From positions 3,100,001 through 3,164,000 of the forward strand of contig CM065650.1 of assembly GCA_033220425.1 (NCBI GenBank): a stretch of DNA of 64,000 bases, read 5' to 3'. Below the pieces are notes generated by a model. That model saw only the letters and a list, made by a program, of their open reading frames with translations. It was not told the origin of the DNA and did no database searches. The stretch comes from Lepraria neglecta. Lineage: Eukaryota; Ascomycota; Lecanoromycetes; Lecanorales; Stereocaulaceae. Positions within the stretch are counted from its first letter, which is position 1; the number at the start of each line of letters is the position of its first letter. Below are positions 11,061 to 21,983 of the stretch, piece after piece. The position numbers and the translations under genes were made by a program.

Positions 11061-12499
11061 ATGTCTCCCTTCCTGCAACGCAAGACTCCGGACTCTACCT
11101 ACTCACCTCAGCAATGGTTTCGGCCTCCAATCAATCGGTGCCTTACCTGGCTAAATCCCCACATCCTAACCGCGCATTTGGGTTTTCTTTCCATCAAAAA
11201 GCTTGCCAGGAGTTCGCGTATTCCCCTTACTACTACACGTTCTACCGGGACTGATCCCCAACCAATTCACCGACTAAGAAGTCAATCTTCCCTGAATGGC
11301 ACTCTGAGAGATCAGTGCACCCCGCCAGAATCATCCAAATCACTGGGTTATAACTCACATGACACGTATGACGACCGGCATCATTCCCGCAATTCGAGCA
11401 GCGATTCGGTGACACCAGATCAAAGTGGCTTGACAGTCGGGTCTAGTAGCCCCATTACACCTTCACCGGCGGGGCGCAACCCATTCTACAAGCTCGCCGC
11501 AACGTCGCCGCTCCAATCAAAAAGCATGGGTCAATGGCAGTCTACCATTGCGAGGAAGCCACTTTCTGTTAAGGCGAAGCAAAGTCTGGCAATTATTCGG
11601 GGGGACTCCCGTCAACATCGACAAGAAGATGAGGTTAATAACCCATCGCCGCAACCAACATCTGGGGTACAACCCCAAGCAAAGTCTTCTCTTGTATGCA
11701 CATTACCCAAATTTACTCAAAAGCATGGGATATAACCCTTCTTTATGTCCATGTCATGGGATGCTAATCTCGAAATCTCCCTTCACAGATGGTCAAGGTT
11801 CCACGCCGCCGTTCCTCATTAACGGCTATTGACCTTGACAGCTCGCATTTCGACATGCTCGACCCCAAGCATCCCAACCTGCAACATAGGGCCAGCACCA
11901 TCACTAAGCCCGGCCGTCGACCAAGTGGTCTCGCGGAGAGCATCCGTCCAGTGATTTCAAACTCAGGCTCACTCGTCGTTACGCCGCAGCTGTCACAGGC
12001 ACGCGACACGCTTTCCCTGCTCTTACCTGCTCTATCGAACTCCCGTGTCTCGTCCGTCTCATCTCATTCACCATCTGACAATCCACGGATGTCACCAGTA
12101 CCATCACATATCCACCTGCCTAAGACGTTCCCAACGGGACCAGTTCCAGTACCAACCCCGCCACTAACGATCGTGCGTATGAAATGCTACCAAGGGCACA
12201 AACGAATGGTAGCTTCCGCCAACAAGTACAACCCAGTCCTATGCATGGTATGTAAGCACGAGAAGCATGATCGACGATGGAGGTGTCCGTTCTGTGCGCT
12301 CAGGATCCGTGGGTTGTGCATGGCTGAGTTTGATCGGCGTGGGCGGGATCTGGAGTTTATCTTTGGGTGGCTGCAGAAGTTGAAGGAGGAGGATGAGAAT
12401 GGCCGGGAGGATGGAGAAGACAAGTGGAAGGAGAACGGGGTAAAACCCCATCAAGAGCCTGACAGGATGAGGATAAAAAAAGTCAGAGAGACATTGTGA
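11061..12499 (+). CDS. Unknown-function protein with C-terminal zinc-binding region
   Basis: Two exons are clear. The first ends at 11693 (CTT|GTATGC) or at 11633 (GAG|GTTAAT). The second starts at 11789 after CCCTTCACAG with MVKVPRRRSSLTAIDLDSS and runs to 12499. Exon 1 includes GRNPFYKLA, SPLQSKSMGQWQSTIARKPL and KAKQSLAIIRGD. Exon 2 ends in a cysteine-rich region (MKCYQGHKRM, NPVLCMVCKHEKHDRRWRCP, FCALRIRGLCM) that should bind zinc, then a charged tail. The frame is open upstream to about 10761 without an ATG, so a 5' exon may be missing; 11061 is the first in-frame ATG. I do not know a named function. Two degraded partial copies lie at 6994-7107 and 17590-17674. Confidence 0.75.
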
Positions 12500-12899
12500 T
12501 GGGGAATTGCTGGGAGGTAGTTACAAGATGCATGGGTACCTAGCCAGCACATTTGCTGCTTTGCAAGGGTTGTTAACCGCAGCGGTGGAGCTTTTGCTAG
12601 GGCGAATCTTGGAAGCGCAACACATGTATACCAATGCTCATGCTCGCATCATAGAATATTAGACCATCATAGCCTCGTTAGTATCGAATTTGTTCGGATA
12701 ATTCTTGAGTTGTCAGCCACAATCTCTAACAAGAAGCTGTGAACGGTTGGTAACTTTGGGCCCAAATCCCGAAAACGTTTCCTTTTGTTACTCAGTAACC
12801 ACATACACATGATCGAAATTTGCAGTTCGAATGGCTATCAACCCGAAAATTCTGCTATTCGCGAGATAGCTTAACCCTCTTCAAACAACACAATGCAGG
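12500..12899. other. Intergenic between converging genes, nothing seen
   Basis: 400 bases between the 3' ends of the zinc-region gene and the myosin light chain. Only short open frames are present, and no repeat or RNA gene was recognised. Confidence 0.5.
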
Positions 12900-13920
12900 C
12901 TAACACCCCTCTACATCCCCCCCTTCTTTCTTCCCCTCCCCCTCGCCCGCGCCCATCACACCCCCAACCCACTCCCTATACCTAAATACCTCCCCTCTTC
13001 CTGTTGGATTCCCCTTCCCAAACGCCCTCCTACCCGTAAACCCACCCAGTACATCGTCTAACTCCCTAGCACTGACATTTCTCTCCCCAGCGTCGGGGGC
13101 TGTATGCATTAGTGCGTCTTTTAGCTCGCTGATGTCTATTTCGCCGGAATCGTGATCGTCGAAGGCGGCGAATGCGTTTAGGAGCTCTGTTTGGCCGCTT
13201 AGGGGGGCGAGGAGGGAGGAGAGAGTTGAGAGGAAGGTGGGGAGGGGGAGTGTTTGGGGGGCTCCGGGGGGAAGAAGGGTGTGATCTGAAGTGAAGGGGT
13301 TTGGAGTCAGCATTGAATGCAAAAATAAGATCAAGCGCTTCAACAGAAAAGACGTCTTTGTAGCATTTTTCTCTTGAAAACGAGTCTTCTTAAGTTGTCC
13401 TATAGGAAATATTCTCTCCGAAAACAACACTTACATCTGATGCGCTCGAGGGCTGGCCTAGGTTCGTGAGCATATCCACCACATCGTCTCTGTTGACTAG
13501 GCCGTCGTTGTCTCGATCGAGGATTTGGAATCCTTCGCGCATTTCACGGACTTGACTTGTGGGCAGCTTCGAAAGTGCGTCGCCATTCATCTGTGGTCTC
13601 CCCATCGTACTTGACTGGTTTGCTGCCATTGTTGTCACGGCGCTAGAATTGCGAGTGGGTGATACTGGCTGCTCTCGTTCGCGAGGAGCAAGGGAAGGTG
13701 TGAGCCCTCGTGGCGTCCAGAACCCCTCATTCGAAGTTGGCGTACTCGGATTTTGGAGCTTCGATGGAGAAGTCTGCGGTACGTTGGGTGTGGAGTTGGC
13801 TTTTGTGGGGGTAGTGGGGCGGATTGTTGTTGATGGTGAGGCTGGGGACTCTGGACGGCGGAATGGAGAGGTACGTGGGGAGCCGAATGAGAGAGGGGAG
13901 GGTTTGTAGGTTGGTGGCAT
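12900..13920 (-). CDS. Myosin II regulatory light chain-like EF-hand protein
   Basis: The ATG is at 13920. Exon 1 (13920-13435) gives a Pro/Ser/Thr-rich N-terminus of about 115 residues, then an EF-hand (DRDNDGLVNRDD) and ends SSASD before GTAAGT. The intron runs 13434-13286 with branch TGCTGAC and acceptor CTTCAG. Exon 2 carries FFPP and then, one frame later, GAPQTLPLPTFLSTLSSLL, a second loop (DDHDSGEIDISE) and the closing GEVFRYREWVGGVMG. The layout fits fungal regulatory light chains (Rlc1 type), which bind the IQ motif of myosin II in cytokinesis. The shift between FFPP and GAPQT falls in a run of six G on the plus strand (13266-13271); seven would keep the frame. That suggests a consensus indel in a conserved gene, but real loss cannot be excluded. 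Confidence 0.75.
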
Positions 13921-14735
13921 GGACTGGAGACAGTCGAGATGTTAGCATGCATACTCTTTTGATGCTTTATAGGGTTGTGATACCATGGTGACAGTTTGTC
14001 TATGGATGATTTTGGGAATTTGATACCGCAGCGTCCAGTAGCGTAGGCTTCAATAAGAGCTAATGCGACGTGTAAGAGAATTACACACGTGCGAATTGCT
14101 CATTTGAGCATGTATATCTACTCTAAGCTTGTCGATAGCGACGATTGTCGGAGGTAAACAAACGCCAAGCCCGACTTGCGGGCATTCCCGCAGCCCGAAA
14201 GTTCGGGCAACTCATGCGAGCTTATCGAGCATATCGAGCATATCAATGTTGTACCTGCTCCATCTCAACAGTCATTGCTCTTCAAGTAAAGATCATGCGT
14301 AGCTAACTGTTCTACCAGCTAGTTTCTATAACTCTGCAAGCGAACTTTCTCCTGCAAAAACGATTGTTGTGGAACTGTTACGCAAAAACTGTGATTTAAG
14401 TTGACTTTTACCCCTGCTGATGGACCCTGAATCCAGAACCCCTCGGGGAATTTTGTGTAGGGTAGCATGCGGCACACGGATGCTCGTGCTCTTGTCTCGT
14501 TAATATCAATCTATGCGTAATGAGTCCTACTAAATGAATATAATGAACACACGTCTTTCAATTGGCCTTTCAAGTCCCGCCGTTGGTGTGTGACTACCTA
14601 TGTTCCTTCCCTTTGCAAACGGCCCCCCAATGCTCACCGCCACCTAGGTAATGAATACATAAACTACCCCTCTCAACGCTCTATTGCTCTTCCGTCCTTT
14701 CCGGAGCGTCTTGTCTGCCATTCAATTGAGCCAGC
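13921..14735. other. Divergent intergenic region
   Basis: About 0.8 kb between the divergent starts of the light chain gene and AFI1, so it should hold both promoters. A short near-repeat (CGAGCTTATCGAGCATATCGAGC) lies near 14217. No gene is supported. Confidence 0.5.
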
Positions 14736-17289
14736 ATGACCTCCGTTCTTTCCTACCGGCCTTCCACCAGCGGCACCACTGGCAACACAAGTGCCCCTCT
14801 TAACCGACAGACCTCCTTATCATCCTTTCCCTCTACTCGAACGCCGTCGAATCCATCCATACGCAGCAATGGAACTCCTGCAAGCAAGATTCCTCCTATC
14901 CCTCGCCCGGTATCCGTCAGCAGTAGCTCGCGAACGGTCTCGACGCCCTCTACCTCCTCGGCCAGACACACTCCACCACGGAACGGCATATCAAGACCTG
15001 CAAGAAGGCTGAAGTCTCAATACCCGGCAGATTCCACAGAACAACATGTCGAGTACATCCTTGTTGCGTCGTTTCATGTCGATCGAGGACCAATCATGGA
15101 ACATCAATATCCTGGAGCAATAAGCGGAGACGGGAATTTTGTTGCTGAGCTTATGTTGCCTGATCAGGTGCATAACAGGAAAGAGGACTGGACAATATTC
15201 TTCTTGCATAAGGAAGGTGAAGAGGGGGACGCAGCAGAAGGCGAATCAATAGATTCGAAGAACGGCGCTGAGGGAGACGGTGTTATTGGTGCACCAAATG
15301 GCGCTACAAATGAGGACAGTGAAACACGGCCAAGCACAGGAGGGACGGAAGAGGGCGACGAAGAAGGAGGACAAGGACCGCCATTAATTTACGTGCTGAA
15401 CTTGGTGAATACAAAGCATGATGCGTCAGTAAAGAGGTACGTTTAACACAATCAATGCTTATGTGATGCCTCTCTGATTCGTTCTGTCCCGCAGAGGTGC
15501 GGTGGTAAAAGCAATGGCAATCTGCACACGACATCCATTTCTTCACATATACAAGGTAGCCAACCGTTCTTCTATTCCAATTGTCAGCCCAATTTATGCA
15601 AAGGCTGATTTATGCAAGCCCCTTTTACTATTGGCTCTTGAAGAGTATTTTAAAGCACCGTATCCGGAAACCTTAGAATCTTTATACGAAGCCGTCAATT
15701 CTATGGACTTGTCACTAATGCCACGACTATCGATGCTTGAACGACACATCCTTCTGGCAAGCGATGCCAAGGACCTTTTTGTGGAGAAATTCGACCAGAT
15801 GATCCAGCAAAGAATGGCAGAAGAAGCCAGTAACAATGCACTATCGTCGCCAGACTCGCCATCCAAGTCTTCTACAGACCTCGTGGGACACCGGCCTCGA
15901 TATGTTGTTCCTCGAGACACTCACGAATTCGAATCCAAAGTTATTTACAATCAGATACCCGTTCCAATCAAGATACCCACCGGCATATGTCCGGAAACCG
16001 TTGGCGACTTCTCTTTCATTAAGCTTATCCAGACTTTCTCAGCACCTCACGCCTCCTCGCCACAACCTTTCGCACTGCATCCGCATCTTACGACTAGCGG
16101 CGCTTTTACCCACCCTGTCATTGTCCTTATCAATGCGCTCCTTACTCAAAAACGGGTCATCTTTCTCGGCCACAATAGACCTTCTGGCGAAGTCGCAGAA
16201 GCCGTCCTCGCTGCATGTGCTCTGGCGTCTGGCAGTGTCCTGAGAGGCTTTACTCGACATGCGTTCCCCTACACCGATCTCACCAAGATCGACGAATTAC
16301 TACTTGTTCCTGGATTCATCGCTGGCGTAACGAATCCCACATTCGCTAATCATCCTGAATGGTGGGATCTCCTGTGCGATGTTCCCACAGGCCGAATGAA
16401 AATCAGCAGTCGCATTGAACAGGCTTTGATGACAGACGGCCTGGTCAACTTCCAACAGCAGAACCCTGCCTACGCTCCGAATGGCAATGGAATAGGTGGA
16501 AACCTTACTTCTCTAGCCTCGAACGCCGATGCCGCAGGGGATACGGCTTTCATGGAATCCATCAACTCCAGCATCCAATCCCGTCACGGCGAAGCTGCCA
16601 TCCGCTCCAAATGGCGAGATTACATTCTCAAATTCACTCGGATTGCTGCTGCCTTCGAAGAATCGGTATATGGAGCATCGGCACTATACATTGGAGCCTC
16701 AGAGGCTGATGCTGGCGCTTACGGTGTCCATGGCCATGGGTATGTATGGCCTGACGACGCCTCCAAAGCTCGCGAGCTTGGTGCCAATGTGTGGCGCATC
16801 GAAGGATGGCGAAATACTCGCAGCTATTATGCTTTCATCCAAGACCTTGCTGCAATGTGGGAGAGGCGTCCGATTCGATCGCTTGACCTCGCACATCAGC
16901 ATGATCGCCTCCGCAGTGTCAAACTTAGCCATGACGATAGCGCTGCTATTTATCTAGCACTTGCGGCCGGTGTGAAGACATATGATGAGATTTGCCAGCT
17001 ATTATGCGTGACGCCGGAGAGTAATGCTGGCTTGTTCTACATCAGTCTTGGGCTCTTCCATCCTGATGCCAAAGTACGGACTGCTACTGTGGAGTTGCTG
17101 GAACGTGTGATGGGTCATGAAGCCGGTCGACACTTTTGGGCTCAGCTGGGGAGATTCCAGAAATTAGCGTTCTTTAGAGTTAAAAAGAAGGACTCTAAAG
17201 GGAGCGAGAATGGTGATAGTCCAACTGAGAACGGGCTGGGTCTGAGCATGGATGCCAGAGTGAGAGGGCCAGTTGGGAGAGCTAGTTGA
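14736..17289 (+). CDS. AFI1: Afi1-like DENN-domain protein (Arf3-interacting)
   Basis: Two exons (14736-15436 and 15495-17289) with an intron GTACGT...CCGCAG splice AAG AG|A, giving 831 residues. A Ser/Thr/Pro-rich N-terminus of about 95 residues is followed by the Afi1 docking domain ([48 protein letters not shown]). An acidic linker is next, then the DENN-like part: [54 protein letters not shown] and [20 protein letters not shown]. In yeast Afi1 binds the small GTPase Arf3 and helps hold polarity factors at the cell cortex; that role is taken from the family. No breaks were seen. Confidence 0.9.
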
Positions 17290-17746
17290 GCTTTTGCTTT
17301 TTGATTGCTGCGGGGGTTTTTTCTGCCCTTTGCCTCGGGGCATGCTATCTATGGAGGATATTTGATAGGTATGATAATGACTACAATGAAAATGTATGGT
17401 ATTGTCTTCTTCAGGCGGTTTCCGTCCGCCTGCCACTACACCACCTTCCTGTCTGGTGCTCTAGCTGCTTAGGCGCACCTTACGAGTACCCGTTTTCGCT
17501 ATCCGCTGTAAGATCCCCGCACTGACCCTCACGTGACGACTTCATGCTTTCTCACACAGCATTTAAAAATATACAAATCTCACGAGCACCATTACATATT
17601 CACCTACCCAAGGCGTTCCCAACGCTCAGTGCTAGCCTAGTCACTGACGATTGTGCATATGAAATGCTACCAATTGACGCGCCCCTAATTTTAAACAACA
17701 GTCGACTTTCAGCATCCTCGACGATCACCTCTTATGCTGCGAAGCA
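17290..17746. other. Intergenic, holds a gene fragment
   Basis: 457 bases between AFI1 and the alcohol dehydrogenase. The second half carries the degraded fragment at 17590-17674 described separately. The rest shows no gene. Confidence 0.5.
17590..17674 (+). repeat. Degraded copy of a second part of the zinc-region gene
   Basis: The bases align with about 12101-12194 of the gene at 11061-12499. Both share CAxACATAT-CACCT-CC-AAG-CGTTCCCAACG and end in ATGAAATGCTACCAA. The copy lacks some ten bases in the middle. Several differences are C-to-T or G-to-A (ATCACATATCC to ATTACATATTC, GTGCGTATG to GTGCATATG). It copies a different part of the parent from the 7.0 kb fragment. Confidence 0.75.
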
Positions 17747-18787
17747 ATGACTGAATCAAAAAGCATACAAATCGGTGCCTGGCTGGACGCCCCTGGCCCC
17801 AACGCCCGCGTTGAAATCCGCAACGATATTCCAATTCCCTCTCCGGGAATAAATGAAGTCCTAATCAAACTCGAATGCAGCGGCGTATGCCATTCCGACG
17901 TGCATAACCTACTAGGTCAAACGCCGATGACTACTAACGTTGGCGGCCATGAGGGCGTTGGCCGCGTTGTCAAGCTTGGCGAAAACTGTCCCAAAGACCT
18001 GCTTGATAAGCGCGTGGGGGTAAAATGGCTGCATACGTACTGCAATGAATGTGAGATTTGCCAAGTCGATGTCACAGGGTGCCCGAATCAGCACAATAGT
18101 GGTAGAGATGTGCCGGGGACGTTTCAACAGTACACTATCTCGCCTATCGAAGGATTGACGAGTATTCCTGAAGCTCTTGAGTCAGAGATCGCGGCACCTT
18201 TGTTGTGTGCAGGTCTCTCTATGTATGGGTCTATTTCTAGGGCGGGGTTGAAAGCTGAGGAGTGGTTGGTTTTGCCTGGAGCTGGGGGCGGGTTGGGGCA
18301 TTTGGGGGTGCAGATTGCGAGGGAGATGGGGTACAAGGTCATTGCTGTTGACACTGGAGAGAGGAAGAGAGAATTGTGTTTGAAGCTTGGAGCTACTGCC
18401 TTTTTGGATTTTAAGACGGACGATGTTGAGGCCAAGGTCAAGGAGCTGACGAATGGGTATGGTGCTGACGCTGTTGTATGCTTAGGAGGAGCAAGTGCCT
18501 ACGCTCAAGGGTTGAAATTGTTGAGGAATTGTGGGACGCTCGTTTGTGTGGGTTTGGTGACGGAGAATTTGCCCATTTCGCCGTTTGAGATATTGGCTAG
18601 AAGTCTCAGGATTGTGGGATCTACAGTTGGGACACCCGAGCATTTGGTGGGACTGCTGGAGATGGCTGTTGCTGGGAAGGTGAAGCCTATTGTTGAGGTG
18701 AGGGAGTTTGAGGAGTTGGATGAGGTGTTGGGGAGGTTGCAGAGGTATGAGGTTGAGGGGAGGGTTGTCGTTAGGATTCCGCAATAG
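17747..18787 (+). CDS. Zinc-dependent alcohol dehydrogenase
   Basis: A single uninterrupted frame of 346 residues for a cytosolic medium-chain, zinc-type alcohol dehydrogenase (AdhP/ADH1 class). It oxidises primary alcohols or reduces aldehydes with NAD(H). Catalytic zinc ligands are C48 (SGVCHSD), H68 and E69 (GGHEG) and C154 (LLCAG). The structural zinc site uses C99, C102, C105 and C112 (YCNECEICQVDVTGC). The last spacing is one residue shorter than in yeast Adh1. The coenzyme fold shows GAGGGLGHLG at 178-187, and D202 after strand two favours NAD over NADP. The absence of introns is unusual for this window but common in this family. Which alcohol it acts on cannot be told from sequence. 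Confidence 0.93.
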   Translation: MTESKSIQIGAWLDAPGPNARVEIRNDIPIPSPGINEVLIKLECSGVCHSDVHNLLGQTPMTTNVGGHEGVGRVVKLGENCPKDLLDKRVGVKWLHTYCNECEICQVDVTGCPNQHNSGRDVPGTFQQYTISPIEGLTSIPEALESEIAAPLLCAGLSMYGSISRAGLKAEEWLVLPGAGGGLGHLGVQIAREMGYKVIAVDTGERKRELCLKLGATAFLDFKTDDVEAKVKELTNGYGADAVVCLGGASAYAQGLKLLRNCGTLVCVGLVTENLPISPFEILARSLRIVGSTVGTPEHLVGLLEMAVAGKVKPIVEVREFEELDEVLGRLQRYEVEGRVVVRIPQ

Positions 18788-19609
18788 GTCACGTAAGCAT
18801 CAATTACATATTTGGAACAGTGAAAGCGTCAGCTCAAGTCTTCAGATTTAGTCGGGATAGTCCCCTTCCTGCAATTCGTAAGCGGAAATATTGCTAGATA
18901 GCGCCAAATACTCTTTATGAAGAATACCCGTGAGCTCATGCAACAATTACCATGCCATATTTTCAATCCAGAGCTCCTTATCATGGTTCAACATGAAGCT
19001 TGAACGGGGTCAGGATCTTGTTTTCTTACCCTTCATCCAAGCGGATATTTGCCCAAAAATTCCGCAAGTTTCCTTGAGGCGCCCTACTCTGAACTCCCCC
19101 TCAAATCCAAAAAATGCATACTCCGCCAGCGAAGGTCATCATCGCACCACGACGACAACGACCCACTAAACCTCTTCGAGGTTTTAAAAGTTCCTCTGTC
19201 GAACTCCCTGCGCAAAAAGGCCAAAATATAATAGTTTTGGGAGCTTTAGTGGCTTGGCGTTAGCCATGTTCGCGAAAGGCTTTATTTACGGATTTCCCTT
19301 TTGGGAAGTTGGGGATAAGGTGGATGTGTCTTCAACCCCGATATGGACAGCGATGGCGCGTGTTTACCTCCTCGTATCTTTGCCTATCATTGCGCCAACG
19401 ATCTCCTTTCTCTGTTGAGTAGCATTCTTGGGCTTACAGTTCATTGATTTTTGCTTGGAGTTTCGTCATTCGAATTTGTTGCAATCACCTTTGGAATCTT
19501 TATTAATTGGCTAAGCCACATGGTGGTCTATCTACTAGAGGAGTCCTGTAACAGCTTGTCAGGTCTTCATACCTTGTCATTAAGTCTCTCGCCTAACGCT
19601 CTTACTCTC
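18788..19609. other. Intergenic, no gene seen
   Basis: About 0.8 kb between the 3' ends of the alcohol dehydrogenase and the minus-strand paralogue block. Plus-strand open frames at 18930-19169 and 19451-19678 are short and without protein likeness. It is AT-richer than the flanking coding sequence. Confidence 0.5.
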
Positions 19610-20384
19610 TCACACCTTCCGTGTCCCCTTACTGCACATCTGCTTCCCATTTGCCAAGCCAGCAACATCTTCAGCTAAGTCATAAACACGCCACATCCAC
19701 TCCTCAACTTGCATGCAAATCGCTTTCTCAAACACCTTGAAGTTCTCATCTCTAGGCTTGCCGTCGTACAGCAAGGCATAATCCTCGTCCCCCTTCGACA
19801 CATTAAAGAGGGTCTGTCCATCGGGCATGAAGCCGAAAGATGGCGCATGTTGTCTGATTAAGTCCATTGCTTCTATGATGAGCTGGCCGCTGATCTCGGG
19901 GTCGTCTCTGTTGCTGCATCTGTCGTTAATGGGCTTGGAGATTTTGTCAGTTGCAATTGAGTTTCAGCAATGCGATTTTTTTACTCTTACAGAACGGTCA
20001 CCCACAAGCTAGAAATATCATTTCCGCTAAGGTAACAAAAGGTTTCTGCAAAGAGTTCCTCGTTACTCTTGCCGTTGCTCTTGTCGCGTTTTTCCGCCTT
20101 TGCTAAGTCTGAAGGGATGTGTTGAGCTTCGTAGCGTGACATGAGCAAGGCACAGGATTTCATTGCTTCGCACACAGATGATGACTTTGGAGTGATTTCT
20201 TTAAAAGAGGTGGAAGGACTTTTTGGTGGTGTTGAAGAGGGGTTTGACGAGGTTCGATGTTGGTTTGAGTATGAGGTGGTGGTTTGGACTGAGATGATTT
20301 GTAAAAGAGCTTTTGGAGGATGAAGGGCGGGTCTGGTGTGGAGGAGGTGATGTTGAGATTCAGGAGGGTTTTGAAAAAAGACAT
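19610..20384 (-). pseudogene. Frame-broken tandem paralogue of the gene at 20655-21570
   Basis: Pieces match the neighbour at 20655-21570 in the same order: MSFFK start, PFILQKLFYK (neighbour FAMQKLLYK), KSNEELFAETF (TSNEELVREVF), LAEMIFLA (LAEVLFLA) and MDLIRQHAPSFGFMPDG (MDLIKRHARQHGFSPEG). EDYALLYDG and EEWMWRVYDLAEDVA follow. They lie in different frames. One change falls between the LYK segment and the CEAMKSCALLMSRYE segment. Another is an extra T in a run of four (plus-strand A at 20037-20040) between AETF and TLAEMIFLA. The intron donor GTGGGT at the equivalent place is kept, but no clean acceptor joins the last exon in frame. Function is unknown. It looks like a decaying duplicate, though homopolymer consensus error may explain part of it. 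Confidence 0.6.
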
Positions 20385-20654
20385 GGCTTGAGAGTTTTGT
20401 TATGGGACAAAGGAAGGAGTCTTGTGGCTGACATGGAAGATGATATGAATTATAGACGATGTTGCCTTGTCAGAAATGGAGTGTCCTACGCGACACATTT
20501 GATCTAAGGCTGGGATCATGAGACCGCAGGCCGTTCCAGATCAAGCCGGAGGTGTGGCACAAGACATGTGCAACGGCTGCCATTCAGCCACCTACATTTC
20601 CCGTTGAGAAACAACAGCCAAGAGCAAGACCAAATATAGCGGCCCAAGACTTGA

Positions 20655-21570
20655 TCAACTCACACGCAACAAAAACCTCTCCAGCCACCCATCTATCTTC
20701 TTATCCGCCCTCTCGCACAACTTGAGCAGTGATCCAGGGCGCTGACCTTTCTTCCAAAGCGCTGGACAACCTTGTCGCACCTTCGCGACATCATCGGCCA
20801 ACTCGAGAATATACTCAGCCCACTCCTTGATCTGCTTGTTGACCGTCTTTTCCACGAGTTTGAAGATTGGGCTCGCTGGTACAACGTCAAATAGCACAAC
20901 GTAGTCCTCTTCGGTCTTATTTTCGATCCAGCAGTCTAGCCCTTCGGGCGAGAAGCCGTGTTGTCGGGCATGACGCTTGATGAGATCCATAGTTTGGGCG
21001 ACCCTTTCAGGTATAGCGATCCTTGTCTGGCATCTATCGCCTCTGTCTTGGACGGATAGGATGATCTTATCTGCGCAATTAGAAAGTCAGCATCAGTCAA
21101 TGCTCACAGCAATGTGCGAAATTGGGTCCTTATAAATTCGAAGGTCACTCACAAGCCAGAAACAACACCTCCGCCAGAACCCTGAACACTTCACGAACCA
21201 GCTCCTCATTGCTTGTACTAGGGTAACGCTCCTCCACCAAGCGACAATCCTGCACCAGCGAGGAAAGCTTTCTATCAACGAACAAAGCAAAATTGCCGAA
21301 CTTGGCGCATAAAGTCGACCACTTTGCATCGTCCTCTGAATTTTCAGGAAAGGAGAGAGTTGAGAAAGCTGTGATTATGCTGGAGCAGAATTGTTCGATC
21401 ACTGTTGACGTTGGAAGTGCATTTGATCTGTCGTTCGTGACAGGGTAATAGGATGGCAGGCCCGACGGCGGGGCTTGCTTGTAAAGGAGTTTCTGCATGG
21501 CGAACATTGAATTTGAGCTCGAGGAGGATGATCCATTGCTGCGACCATAATTACGCCCGAGAAAGGGCAT
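20655..21570 (-). CDS. Protein of unrecognised family, intact tandem copy
   Basis: The ATG at 21570 opens exon 1 (21570-21153), which ends FLA plus one base before GTGAGT. The intron is 21152-21071 with TGCTGAC and GCGCAG. Exon 2 runs 21070-20655 and begins YKIILSVQDRGDRCQTR. The 277-residue product has a Ser-rich N-terminus (MPFLGRNYGRSNGSSSSSS), then predicted helical stretches (FCSSIITAFSTLSF, TSNEELVREVFRVLAEVLFL). A second half includes MDLIKRHARQHGFSPEG, EDYVVLFDVVP and IKEWAEYILELADDVA. There is no signal peptide, membrane helix or known catalytic motif. I do not recognise the family. A broken paralogue lies directly downstream at 19610-20384, so this is a local tandem duplication. Confidence 0.75.
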
Positions 21571-21983
21571 GATTGGCGATGTTCAAGATTCGGAAAATTT
21601 TGAGTAAGTAGATAGAGGAAATGACAGATAGGTTCTTTATAGAAGAGAGCTTCGGATTTAACTACTGCATCATGAGAAAAAAGGTCCGAAATACTAGTTG
21701 AAAGTGGTAGCAGATGATAATTCTCTGGCGAAAATCGTGCACACCGCTTTTTAAAATAGAAACGTAGTGAATGGGCAGCTGAAGCATGGCCATTGGTCCG
21801 CGAAAATTTGCACACTCTAAAATCGAGCAATGTTTGTAGGTACGCTAGAAACATTTTAGTGCATAAGTTGTTGCCGCCGAAATCGAACAGCAAGATACTA
21901 AATGCATGAAGCTCTATAGCCCCACAGCCGCGCACATCTCATGCTTCCGAAGTCTGATTCCCAAGCCCATAAGTATGTGTGAA
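21571..21983. other. Intergenic, no gene seen
   Basis: 413 bases upstream of the unrecognised gene and downstream of a RING gene, both on the minus strand. Overlapping open frames here are shadows. It presumably contains the promoter of the 20655-21570 gene. Confidence 0.4.

Noticed and set aside
13559-13909. Plus-strand open frame opposite the myosin light chain exon 1
   Set aside because: It is a shadow of the Pro/Ser/Thr-rich coding exon on the other strand.
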